From contig CAZIKB010000004.1 in the NCBI GenBank assembly GCA_964539665.1, forward strand, positions 62,001 to 126,000: a stretch of DNA of 64,000 nt, given 5' to 3'. The notes under the pieces are model-generated. The model did no database searches. It saw only the letters and a list, made by a program, of their open reading frames with translations, and had not been told where the DNA came from. The DNA comes from CAZIKB01 sp964539665 (GTDB lineage: Bacteria; Zhuqueibacterota; Zhuqueibacteria; Oceanimicrobiales; Oceanimicrobiaceae). How positions within the stretch are numbered: the stretch's first letter is position 1; each line of letters begins with the position of its first letter. Shown in pieces: positions 34,999 through 44,695 of the stretch. Made by a program: the position numbers and the translations under genes.

Positions 34999-36024
34999 CT
35001 ACTTCCAAACATAATGAAAGGTAAAACGCGGTATTATATCAGCCTTTGGTCTCACACCCGCATTATTTTTACCGTAGAGCACAACCTCAACATTCGGCAT
35101 CAAATGCACATTGTCAATAGGCCTGAAGTCGAGTCCACCAAGTAAGAATGCAGCTCTGGCCGAATTGTCAAAAGGAATATATGAGATATCCGAACCGTCT
35201 GGATTGGGATCAAAGGTAAGGTCAATTCTGGCAAATCCCCATGCTTTCTCAGAGAGTTTGGCTGCACCGAAGACCGAGCCAATTTGCATTTTCAGATCAT
35301 CGATACCTTCACCAACTTGCCGATTTTGGTGCGCAAACAGCACTCCAATTCGTGCTGATTTTTCCTGATAACCAACTAAGCCCTGTAATGTAAATCGGTT
35401 GGTTTTACCGGGACGTGCTTCAAAATCAAAATAGCCTTCAACTACCAGGCCATTACCCATTTGACGGCTGAGCGCAAACATAACCTTTTTCCCATCATTC
35501 TCCTCTGAAGCATTGCCACTGCCATTGCCAACCATGAGGTGATAATTTGTGAGTTTTTCAGAATCCAAACTGCCTTTTATCGCAACTCCAAAATCGCGGG
35601 ATTTGGCAAATTTGTGTAAATCCAGTGGAGTCTTTTCCAAAGATCGATAACCCCATATCTTTTCAACTAATCCAAAAATTGGTGAGCCGGATATACCAAG
35701 TATAATGCCATGAAGGCCATATTTCCATGTTAAATAAGCATCTTTGACTTCCGGATTCAGGCTCTCGCTCTTACTTTTGAACTTCCCTTCGCTGTTCATT
35801 TCAATACGAAAACGAAGTGAGAATGCATCTGAAAGTCCATGATCATAGGTAAAGTAGATTCGACGGAACCAGAAGCCATTTTTCCCTTCTAAATTTTCAT
35901 TGTGGTTGGTAACTATATAATAATAATCACCAAACATAAGGCCGCTAATTTTTCCCTGGGTGAAAGCATTGCTAACTAATACTAAAACAATACTTGCACA
36001 TAATCCAAGCATTTTAAGTCTCAT
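34999..36024 (-). CDS. Outer-membrane beta-barrel porin-like protein
   Basis: This 341-residue exported protein has a signal peptide (MLGLCASIVLVLVSNAFTQG) followed by alternating amphipathic strands (FWFRRIYFTYDHGLSDAFSLRFRIEMN, YLTWKYGLHGIILGISGSPIFG, FGFARIDLTF-like) and a terminal aromatic residue motif (IIPRFTFHYVWK), typical of OmpP/porin O-P-like barrels of 14-18 strands. It probably provides outer-membrane passage for an ion or substrate used by the cytochrome island. AAGGAGATATT precedes the ATG at 36024. Substrate unknown. Confidence 0.8.
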   Translation of the reverse strand: MRLKMLGLCASIVLVLVSNAFTQGKISGLMFGDYYYIVTNHNENLEGKNGFWFRRIYFTYDHGLSDAFSLRFRIEMNSEGKFKSKSESLNPEVKDAYLTWKYGLHGIILGISGSPIFGLVEKIWGYRSLEKTPLDLHKFAKSRDFGVAIKGSLDSEKLTNYHLMVGNGSGNASEENDGKKVMFALSRQMGNGLVVEGYFDFEARPGKTNRFTLQGLVGYQEKSARIGVLFAHQNRQVGEGIDDLKMQIGSVFGAAKLSEKAWGFARIDLTFDPNPDGSDISYIPFDNSARAAFLLGGLDFRPIDNVHLMPNVEVVLYGKNNAGVRPKADIIPRFTFHYVWK

Positions 36025-36306
36025 CTTAAATATCTCCTTCTACAAATAGTATTAGACTATCCGGGATTAGATTTTTCCCTCATAAGTCAAAGCAATTAAT
36101 ACAACTTATTCCATTAATAGTCAAGAATATCTTTTCAAAATAATATTAATTATAATATAAAATACAGCGGAGGACAAAATCTGTGCATTTGATGCCTGGC
36201 TTATGAAATGCAGCCGTAGTACCATCGCAATTTGGGAATTGACTGATAAGTGCCACAAATTAATGGGTGGAAATAATGGAAGATATCTATTATGTAAATA
36301 TTTAAC

Positions 36307-37518
36307 TTAATTTTTTTGCTCATGACAGTACACACAAAATCCAGGGCCGGATGGTCCTGTGTCTGTATGACATGCAAAGCACAAAGCGCTTGGGTCATCA
36401 TGAAAACTGGCATCTTCACCAAATCGGTTTGCAAATCCTCTTTCATGGGTTATAGGATCGTTGCCTTTGCCAGGAATACGGTCCATATGGCAGAGTAAAC
36501 ACGTGGGATCATCTCCCTGGGTATCATGGCAGGCCGTACAATTTTCAATATCTCGCTTTGCTAATTCTGCATGGCGGCCGCCGCCTGAGCCCACCATACC
36601 GGCTAATGCACCCCAGTCAGGAACGCTGTGCCAAATAGGTTTGCCGGCTACATCTATCCCTTGGGATTCATGACACTCCTGGCAAAAATTTCGGGCTTCA
36701 TGGCATACAGTGCATTCCAGGGAACGCCCCTGAGCCTGCAACGGATGCGTATATCTGAAGTTAAGCTCGTGAACCCGCGTAAGTATTAAGCCCTTCGTTC
36801 CATTAGTAGAAATGCCAAAAGGTGTTTGTATATCAACATTCGAACCTGAAGCGAAGCCAATCAAAGAAGCACCTTCATGACACTCAGCGCAGTCATAGTC
36901 GGTATGGCAAATTGCACAATCTTCCTGATCAATCCGTGCCTGACTCTTATGAGTAGTTAAAAAATCGGCAGAGTGGTCAACTGGTCGAAGAGTTAAGGTA
37001 TTTGTGTGGCAAATTACACATTCCAGAGTAGCTTGCTGATTGTTGTGACAATTAGAGCACTCTTGCATCGCAGGCATACTTTCAGCATTTGCAAATTCAA
37101 CTTCATTTAGATTTTTATGACATTTATCACAGGTTACTGATTCCTGTTCCAGGTGCAATTTATGATTAAAAATTATTTCCCCGGAAACCACCTCAAGTGC
37201 CATCCAGGTTTCTTCGTCTTCAAAATGGCATTGTGTGCAGTTTTCTTCATCTTCAACGTCGTGGCAATTCTCACAATCTTCCATGGTTGGCAGTAGTCTA
37301 TCTTCGGCAGTTGAACTTTCCTGAACAGTAGAATGACAATCAGTACAAGTTGTCTCAACGTCTTGCTGGTGAAATGTGTGAGAAAATTTAATTATTTCCT
37401 GTCGTTTCAATGGTTGCTCTTGTGAAAAGAGTATCCAGGAAAATAACATAAATCCCAATATTCCAATAATTATAATCTGAATTGACTTAATCCACAAAAT
37501 GCGACTATTTTTTTGCAT
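36307..37518 (-). CDS. Membrane-anchored 14-haem cytochrome c
   Basis: This 403-residue protein has one N-terminal transmembrane anchor (IIIIGILGFMLFSWILF) and 14 CXXCH motifs: CTDCH, CENCH, CTQCH, CDKCH, CSNCH, CVICH, CAICH, CAECH, CTVCH, CQECH, CTACH, CLLCH, CFACH and CVYCH. The many short-spaced motifs and free histidines (FSHTFHQQD, FNHKLH, DHSADFLTTH) resemble the cytochrome c3/c7 class, a wire-like bis-His cytochrome. It faces the periplasm. The 282-bp gap to the porin gene downstream contains nothing else. Likely role: accept electrons from a membrane donor and pass them to soluble or outer-membrane cytochromes. Confidence 0.9.
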   Translation of the reverse strand: MQKNSRILWIKSIQIIIIGILGFMLFSWILFSQEQPLKRQEIIKFSHTFHQQDVETTCTDCHSTVQESSTAEDRLLPTMEDCENCHDVEDEENCTQCHFEDEETWMALEVVSGEIIFNHKLHLEQESVTCDKCHKNLNEVEFANAESMPAMQECSNCHNNQQATLECVICHTNTLTLRPVDHSADFLTTHKSQARIDQEDCAICHTDYDCAECHEGASLIGFASGSNVDIQTPFGISTNGTKGLILTRVHELNFRYTHPLQAQGRSLECTVCHEARNFCQECHESQGIDVAGKPIWHSVPDWGALAGMVGSGGGRHAELAKRDIENCTACHDTQGDDPTCLLCHMDRIPGKGNDPITHERGFANRFGEDASFHDDPSALCFACHTDTGPSGPGFCVYCHEQKN

Positions 37519-37560
37519 TGAATTCCTCGTATAAATTACAATATCTCGTTTTGCTGTTAC

Positions 37561-38334
37561 TTATATTATCCCTGTTCCCAGACCGATGGCCAATATAAAC
37601 AATAGAATCGATACCATTGCTTGAATAGTTCTCATAGTTACTTTTTCTACTAACCGCCCTCCAAGAAACACTCCCAAAAATGCTGATAATGTTGCCACAG
37701 TGAGGAGCGGTATATTATCAAACGCATCCGTGAGAGCAATATGCGTACTATAAACCGAAATTCGCACTAAATCCACCAAACAAGCAATAGTCACGCCCGT
37801 GCCAATAAAAGCTTCTTTGGTCAAACCAGACCTGGCGAGAAAAGCGCTTCGCAAAGCGCCCTGATGACCTGAAAGACCGCCAAAGAATCCACTGAGAGTT
37901 CCACCTACCACAAGATACCGATTATCAAATTCAAATCGTTGCAACTTTGGCAAAATCTCAAACAGTGAAAATATCATTATAAAGACCGCGATCATAAGTT
38001 TTACAGGCGAAATTTCTGCAACGCGTGAACCAAACTCATAAACTAATAATGGTTTTATTTCTGAAAACCAGGTTAGCACATAGGCCCCGACTATTGCCGC
38101 CACAATAGCCGGCAAAGCAAATTTAATTAATACACTGCGATTACTATGTTTTCCAAAGATAGCTAATTTGAGAAAATTATTAAATAAATGCACCAGAGCT
38201 GTCATTGCAATTGCCATTTCTATCGGGAAAAATATTGCAAACACAGGCATTAAAAGTGTGCCTAAACCGAATCCTGAAAAAAGTGTCAGAGCAGAAGTAA
38301 TAACCGCTGCTGTACAGATTATTATATAATCCAA
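37561..38334 (-). CDS. TSUP (TauE/SafE) family membrane transporter
   Basis: This 257-residue polytopic protein has about eight hydrophobic segments. The two TSUP repeats begin SALTLFSGFGLGTLLMPVFAIFFP and VGGTLSGFFGGLSGHQGALRSAFL. Members export sulfite, sulfonates or other organic sulfur anions. It has the normal length. It sits between the 14-haem cytochrome and ccmF, so export of sulfite or thiosulfate connected with the respiratory island is possible, but nothing in the sequence fixes the substrate. Confidence 0.9.
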   Translation of the reverse strand: MDYIIICTAAVITSALTLFSGFGLGTLLMPVFAIFFPIEMAIAMTALVHLFNNFLKLAIFGKHSNRSVLIKFALPAIVAAIVGAYVLTWFSEIKPLLVYEFGSRVAEISPVKLMIAVFIMIFSLFEILPKLQRFEFDNRYLVVGGTLSGFFGGLSGHQGALRSAFLARSGLTKEAFIGTGVTIACLVDLVRISVYSTHIALTDAFDNIPLLTVATLSAFLGVFLGGRLVEKVTMRTIQAMVSILLFILAIGLGTGII

Positions 38335-38399
38335 CGGCCACTATTTAATAGAAAATCTCTTTTAGTTTATCTGTAAATATCATTTACTTGATAATTTTG

Positions 38400-40451
<2,052 letters not shown>

Positions 40452-40469
40452 AGTTTATTATACCTTTAT

Positions 40470-40579
40470 CTACACGGATCAAAAACTAACACGGATATTA
40501 CACAGAATGGTATCTTACATAGTTTGATTCAGGTCTTCAAAAAAAATAAATCTGCGCTAATCAGTGTTAGTCTACGTCC
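40470..40579. repeat. MITE-like inverted repeat between ccmE and ccmF
   Basis: CTAACACGGAT (40486-40496), followed by ATTACACAGAAT, is mirrored by ATCTGCGCTAATCAGTGTTA (40550-40569) on the opposite strand, an imperfect dyad spanning about 110 bases. The GTGTTAGT and ACACGGAT words are those of a dispersed repeat style widespread in environmental genomes. It is non-coding. It fills the whole ccmE-ccmF gap. Confidence 0.5.
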
Positions 40580-40632
40580 TATTAATATATGTAATTTAGT
40601 AAATTATAGTTGGGTGAATGACATAAGCGTTA

Positions 40633-41085
40633 TTAATTTATTCCGCCATCTTTACCCGGGCGCACTCCAGCACCAGTTTTCTCCGAGGTGTAGTCGTCGT
40701 CACTCTCATACTTCGAAGGACATTTCGCCATCAACATCTTGGCGTCAAAATAGCCCTCCGGTGTAAACTTCCCCTCTACCAGCACTTCCGAGCTGTCAAC
40801 AAACGTATCCGGCAGCTCCTTCGCATAATGCACGTCCAGCTCGTGAGCGTCTTCTATTATTTTGAAACTCACCTCTAAACTGTTCGCCTGCTTAACCAAC
40901 GAGCCAGGCACTAAATATCCCTTCACCCGCAGACCTTTGCTGTATGCTTCCGAACCCATCGCCTTCACATCCTTGATACTTACATAAAATTGCAGGTTAT
41001 CATCAAAGCCCGTAATTGTAAGCCAGATCAATAATACCACCACGATCGCAAACGAAATCGCTATCTTTATCTTTTTATTTAACAA
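40633..41085 (-). CDS. ccmE: Cytochrome c maturation haem chaperone CcmE, CxxxY type
   Basis: This 150-residue periplasmic haem chaperone has an N-terminal transmembrane anchor (IAISFAIVVVLLIWLTITGF) and the OB-fold barrel (LRVKGYLVPGSLVKQANSLEVSFKI...VLVEGKFTPEGYFDAKMLMAKCPSKYES). The haem-binding residue is Cys122 in CPSKY (Cys-x3-Tyr126) instead of the usual HxxxY histidine, the variant known from Desulfovibrio and archaea. Those systems normally work without CcmH and with their own CcmF/CcmI set. The acidic C-terminal tail (DDDYTSEK) is short. It serves the many c-type cytochromes around it. Confidence 0.92.
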   Translation of the reverse strand: MLNKKIKIAISFAIVVVLLIWLTITGFDDNLQFYVSIKDVKAMGSEAYSKGLRVKGYLVPGSLVKQANSLEVSFKIIEDAHELDVHYAKELPDTFVDSSEVLVEGKFTPEGYFDAKMLMAKCPSKYESDDDYTSEKTGAGVRPGKDGGIN

Positions 41086-41133
41086 ATGGGAACTCCTGCT
41101 TCTATATACAAAGAAATATTAAAGTGTTAAGTT

Positions 41134-42414
41134 TTATTTTTTAGACTTATTAAAAAACCAGTAATTCGCTTTCACAAAAAAACGAAACTCACTGCTAAGA
41201 TACCGGTTTCGAACTCCCTGACCAAGAAAATCTAACGAAAAGTGTTTTCCAGATCGATAGTTAAATCCAACACTTCCAGTCAGAGAAGTATTTTCATTAC
41301 CATCTTCATTATACAGGCTGTATCTTGACAATCCGGTACTGGCCGTTAATGCCAATTTTGATGTTAGCGGATAATTCAAAGCCGCGTAAGCGCCGTTATT
41401 TTGGCCGCCGTATCCTCTTCTAAAATTATATCCAAAGTAACCATATTTTCCCCTGACGCCAACACCAAACCTAATGGATTCATCGCCGTCATAAAATAAC
41501 AACCCACAATTTCCGTTGATATTCCAGGATTGATTAAGCCGATAGTTAGCTCGAAATCCTATATCCCGGGTAGAGTTATGCTCAAATATAGTAAAAAGTG
41601 AGTTGGCTTCAATAAAAGGTGCCCGATGGAAAAACTCACCTGTCAATTCTAATTTATTTGTTGGGCGCACTTTAAATTCAATTTGACTTCTTCTAACTCG
41701 TTCTTGTTCAATATCGTAATCAAAGCGGCCGTAGATATTTAATTTTCGAGAAAAGCTACGGTAAATATCAATACCGATTAAGCGCTGTTCAAGGCTTTCT
41801 AAATTGACATTAACTTCCCTCAAAGGTGAATATCGCCCATTTGCTGGATATGGGACTGGCTGACGATTTCTCTGCATAAAACTGACCAGGATTTTTGAAT
41901 CTAAAATCTTGTTGGTGCTCAGGCGTAATCCAAAAGTATGATTTGCATCCCATTTATTTATCTCAATTTCATTCGAAAATGGCACTAAAAATCCTGCAAA
42001 GCCACCGAATTTCAATAGTTTACCAACCCTGAACGTGATATCAATTCCGTCAATCTTGCCATAAGCAACGCCAGAATAAACTCTCTGTCTGCCTAATTTT
42101 ACCTGCTTTAAAATGCCTTTTTTCTCATTCCAGCGAAAATAAGCATTATATAAACGTGGAATCGGATCATCATCAGCAGATTCAGCTATATCCTGAGAAG
42201 CCTGACCATAGAGATGAAATGAAAGTTTATTTGATGCAAGTTGACCAATAGTCAGTTGCGCAGTCTGATAGATTCTAAAATGGTTAACAGAATTAGAAGC
42301 TGTCAAATTTCGCTCCCAGGAATAGAATGAAGTAGAGAAGCGTGCATTAATGGATTGGGAGTTAATTTGAAAAGGTAAAATAACTATAAGTAAAATCAAA
42401 AGATATTTATTCAA
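41134..42414 (-). CDS. Outer-membrane beta-barrel protein, unrecognised
   Basis: This 426-residue exported protein has a signal peptide (YLLILLIVILPFQINSQS), then nearly continuous amphipathic strands with aromatic girdles (LSFHLYGQASQDI, FRVGKLLKFGGFAGFLVPFS, KLNIYGRFDYDIEQERVRRSQIEFKVRP, GYFGYNFRRGYGG) and a terminal strand ending YWFFNKSKK. A barrel of about 20-22 strands is likely. Encoded among multihaem cytochromes, it could be the porin sheath of a porin-cytochrome conduit (functional analogue of MtrB/PioB), but I see no direct homology and no CxxC near the N terminus as in MtrB. Function inferred from context only. Confidence 0.7.
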   Translation of the reverse strand: MNKYLLILLIVILPFQINSQSINARFSTSFYSWERNLTASNSVNHFRIYQTAQLTIGQLASNKLSFHLYGQASQDIAESADDDPIPRLYNAYFRWNEKKGILKQVKLGRQRVYSGVAYGKIDGIDITFRVGKLLKFGGFAGFLVPFSNEIEINKWDANHTFGLRLSTNKILDSKILVSFMQRNRQPVPYPANGRYSPLREVNVNLESLEQRLIGIDIYRSFSRKLNIYGRFDYDIEQERVRRSQIEFKVRPTNKLELTGEFFHRAPFIEANSLFTIFEHNSTRDIGFRANYRLNQSWNINGNCGLLFYDGDESIRFGVGVRGKYGYFGYNFRRGYGGQNNGAYAALNYPLTSKLALTASTGLSRYSLYNEDGNENTSLTGSVGFNYRSGKHFSLDFLGQGVRNRYLSSEFRFFVKANYWFFNKSKK

Positions 42415-42474
42415 TCTTATCTCCTCTTCAAGTAAATTTAAATAAGCCTTCTTTACAAAACTGCACGACTCAAT

Positions 42475-43977
42475 CTAAAGTTGAGACGTGCCGGTATGGC
42501 ATTCACTGCAGGCCATTTCTTTCCAGGCCTCATCAATATCCACTGGATGCCGGAACTCCAAACCATTTGGATCTATAATTGCATTTTCAGATTCCGTGCC
42601 TTGCGAAATAATTATGTGACAATTGACACACTCATCGGAAATTGCTGTTCCGTCCTCACTAACAAGACGCCCGTTGTGGCAACGATAGCATCCTGGACTC
42701 ATAAAATGACCGATATTATCTGGATAAACATCCCAGCGTACTTTCATTTCCGGGAAAAAATTTCGCCTATAAACCTCTTGCACTCCATTAATCAATTTAT
42801 CAACTGCGTCTTTTCGAGATTCCAAAACTTCGGGATATTCATTTTCATAAGCTTCTCTTATTTTGCCAGAAATAGCAATCATTGCCGAATCTTTGGATGA
42901 ATAGTCCTCAATTAAGGTTTCAACAGCAATCCTTTTTGCACTGGGTAAGGATGGATCTATCCAGCCAGCACTGAATGCCATATTCATTGCTTTACTGGGT
43001 GATAAATAAACATGCGTGGGCCTGTTATGGCAATCAATGCAATCCATTCTTCGCATTTCATGGTTGCTTAAATCTTCATTGTCTATAGGATTGTCTTCGT
43101 TGGTATATACGCGTACGTTTCCTACGTGATCCTTAATTCGTACCCAGGCTATTTCCTGCCGCTGCTCATCAGTGGCGATGTAATCAACTTCATTTGCAAT
43201 ATTCATATGCCAGTGTATGCCTTCAGCGATACCGCTTTCTCTGCTGCCCCCGCCTGTTTTAATTAGCATGCGGATTGGCCATTTGGTGTTCTCTTCGTTC
43301 ACCATATAGTGGTCAAATATTTTCTCCTGCGAACCGTGAAATTTATCCGGCCAATGACAAGCTTCGCAGGTTTCCCGGGCCGGGCGTAAATTCTCAATTG
43401 GGGTTGGAATAGGTCTTGGATGCAGATTAAAGGTTGTGGCATAAAGCTGATATGCGCCAGCAAGTTTTGACCGCACGTACCAGCCAGCACCAGGACCCAC
43501 GTGGCATTCAGCACAAGTAACACGTGCATGAGGTGAATATTGATAGGCTGTAAATTCGGGATTCATTGGCCCATGACAAATTTGTCCACAGAACGTAACT
43601 GATTCGGTAAACTCGTACGCCCGATAGCTTCCTACAGCCGTAGCTAATAAAAATACTATTGTACCTGATGTGAAAACCATGGTTGCAAGACGATGGGAAG
43701 GTTTGCCTAAATCTATATAAAAAGATCGCGGTTCTGCCCCTTTCAGGCGCATGCGGCGATGCCGTTCAAAGTACATGCCAACCGGGATTATTAATAAACC
43801 AACAATAAGAATGGCCGGCATAATAATAAATGCAATAATTCCAGCATACGGCGCCAGCCCACCCAAAATGAAATCCAGAGATATAATTGCTAAAATAACA
43901 ACAAAGTTTACTATAGCGATTATGGCTCCAAACATACTCAGGGGATTGTAAACGAGACTTGGAAATCTTTTTTTCAT
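42475..43977 (-). CDS. NapC/NirT-type multihaem membrane cytochrome c
   Basis: This 500-residue protein has two N-terminal hydrophobic hairpin segments, a third helix (LATMVFTSGTIVFLLATAVGSY) and a periplasmic multihaem part of seven motifs: CGQICH (CX3CH), CAECH, CEACH, CIDCH, CYRCH, CVNCH and CSECH. The block HGPMNPEFTAYQYSPHARVTCAECHVGPGAGWYVRSKLAG is the NapC/NrfH quinol-dehydrogenase signature; NLRPARETCEACHWPDKFHG follows as in the long geobacterial forms. It probably oxidises menaquinol and feeds the periplasmic cytochromes. The first haem, next to the quinol site, uses the CX3CH motif. Confidence 0.9.
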   Translation of the reverse strand: MKKRFPSLVYNPLSMFGAIIAIVNFVVILAIISLDFILGGLAPYAGIIAFIIMPAILIVGLLIIPVGMYFERHRRMRLKGAEPRSFYIDLGKPSHRLATMVFTSGTIVFLLATAVGSYRAYEFTESVTFCGQICHGPMNPEFTAYQYSPHARVTCAECHVGPGAGWYVRSKLAGAYQLYATTFNLHPRPIPTPIENLRPARETCEACHWPDKFHGSQEKIFDHYMVNEENTKWPIRMLIKTGGGSRESGIAEGIHWHMNIANEVDYIATDEQRQEIAWVRIKDHVGNVRVYTNEDNPIDNEDLSNHEMRRMDCIDCHNRPTHVYLSPSKAMNMAFSAGWIDPSLPSAKRIAVETLIEDYSSKDSAMIAISGKIREAYENEYPEVLESRKDAVDKLINGVQEVYRRNFFPEMKVRWDVYPDNIGHFMSPGCYRCHNGRLVSEDGTAISDECVNCHIIISQGTESENAIIDPNGLEFRHPVDIDEAWKEMACSECHTGTSQL

Positions 43978-44007
43978 GTAGAAAACCTGCTACTCTTTCT
44001 TTACTAA

Positions 44008-44043
44008 ATCCATCCGAAGGAATAAAAATTCCTTCGGATGGAT
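44008..44043. terminator. Perfect 16-bp hairpin between two cytochrome genes
   Basis: Arms at 44008-44023 and 44028-44043 are perfectly complementary (core CCATCCGAAGGAAT) with loop AAAA. It lies 22 bp past the stop of the four-haem cytochrome (minus strand) and 30 bp before the NapC-like start. The U-tract on the minus strand is poor (ATTTAG), so it may be an attenuator or an RNA-processing stem that sets the ratio of the two proteins. Confidence 0.6.
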
Positions 44044-44065
44044 AGAAAAAATTATAATTATAGTT

Positions 44066-44635
44066 TTATTTAGTTTCTGGTTTTGGGTGTGCTATCTTAG
44101 CCTCTTTATCTGCAAATTTGAACTCTGTGAAAGTTGGACTTTCCTCATTATGGCACGTGACACACACTTTTTCATCTGGAGTCACCAAACCAAATTCAGC
44201 TCCGTCTACAGTTCCTGCAGCAATATCTTTCTTAACTTTTAGTTTTTTGTAAGCTGAACCCGGACCATGGCATGATTCGCACCCCACTCCTTCTTCATTG
44301 GTAAATTTTTTCCCCTTTAATTTAGCATCCACGTCATAGGCTGTAACATGACATTTTAAGCACTTTTCTGATTTCGAAGCATCTTCGACACCGGCTGATT
44401 TTGCAAACTCTTTGGCTTTGTCGGATTTAAGCGTTTCATAAGCTTTAGCATGAGGACCTGCCGTCCATAATTTATATTGTGCCCCACTTTTTTTAGACGA
44501 ATGACAGGCTTTACAGGTAGCCACGCCGCCATAGGTGAAGGCTTTCTCGTCTTTTTTGTCTTGCGTTGCAGCATTCAAGGGGAACATAATAATTACCACG
44601 GCAATTGCCAGTAAACATGAAAATAATTTTTGCAT
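44066..44635 (-). CDS. Cytochrome c-554-like tetrahaem protein
   Basis: This 189-residue periplasmic cytochrome has a signal peptide (LFSCLLAIAVVIIMFPLNAATQ) and four CXXCH motifs: CKACH, CLKCH, CESCH and CVTCH. The layout FTYGGVATCKACHSSKKSGAQYKLW...GPHAKAYETLKSDKAKEFAK...CHVTAYDV...EGVGCESCHGPGS...VCVTCHN follows the cytochrome c-554 family, which in nitrifiers accepts electrons from hydroxylamine oxidoreductase. Here it may be the soluble shuttle between the octahaem protein and the larger cytochromes. The ATG follows AAAGGAGT. Confidence 0.93.
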   Translation of the reverse strand: MQKLFSCLLAIAVVIIMFPLNAATQDKKDEKAFTYGGVATCKACHSSKKSGAQYKLWTAGPHAKAYETLKSDKAKEFAKSAGVEDASKSEKCLKCHVTAYDVDAKLKGKKFTNEEGVGCESCHGPGSAYKKLKVKKDIAAGTVDGAEFGLVTPDEKVCVTCHNEESPTFTEFKFADKEAKIAHPKPETK

Positions 44636-44695
44636 TGTCTTTACTCCTTTTGTTAGTTTTAAGTTATTGATGCCATTTTAATAAAATTTAGAAAT

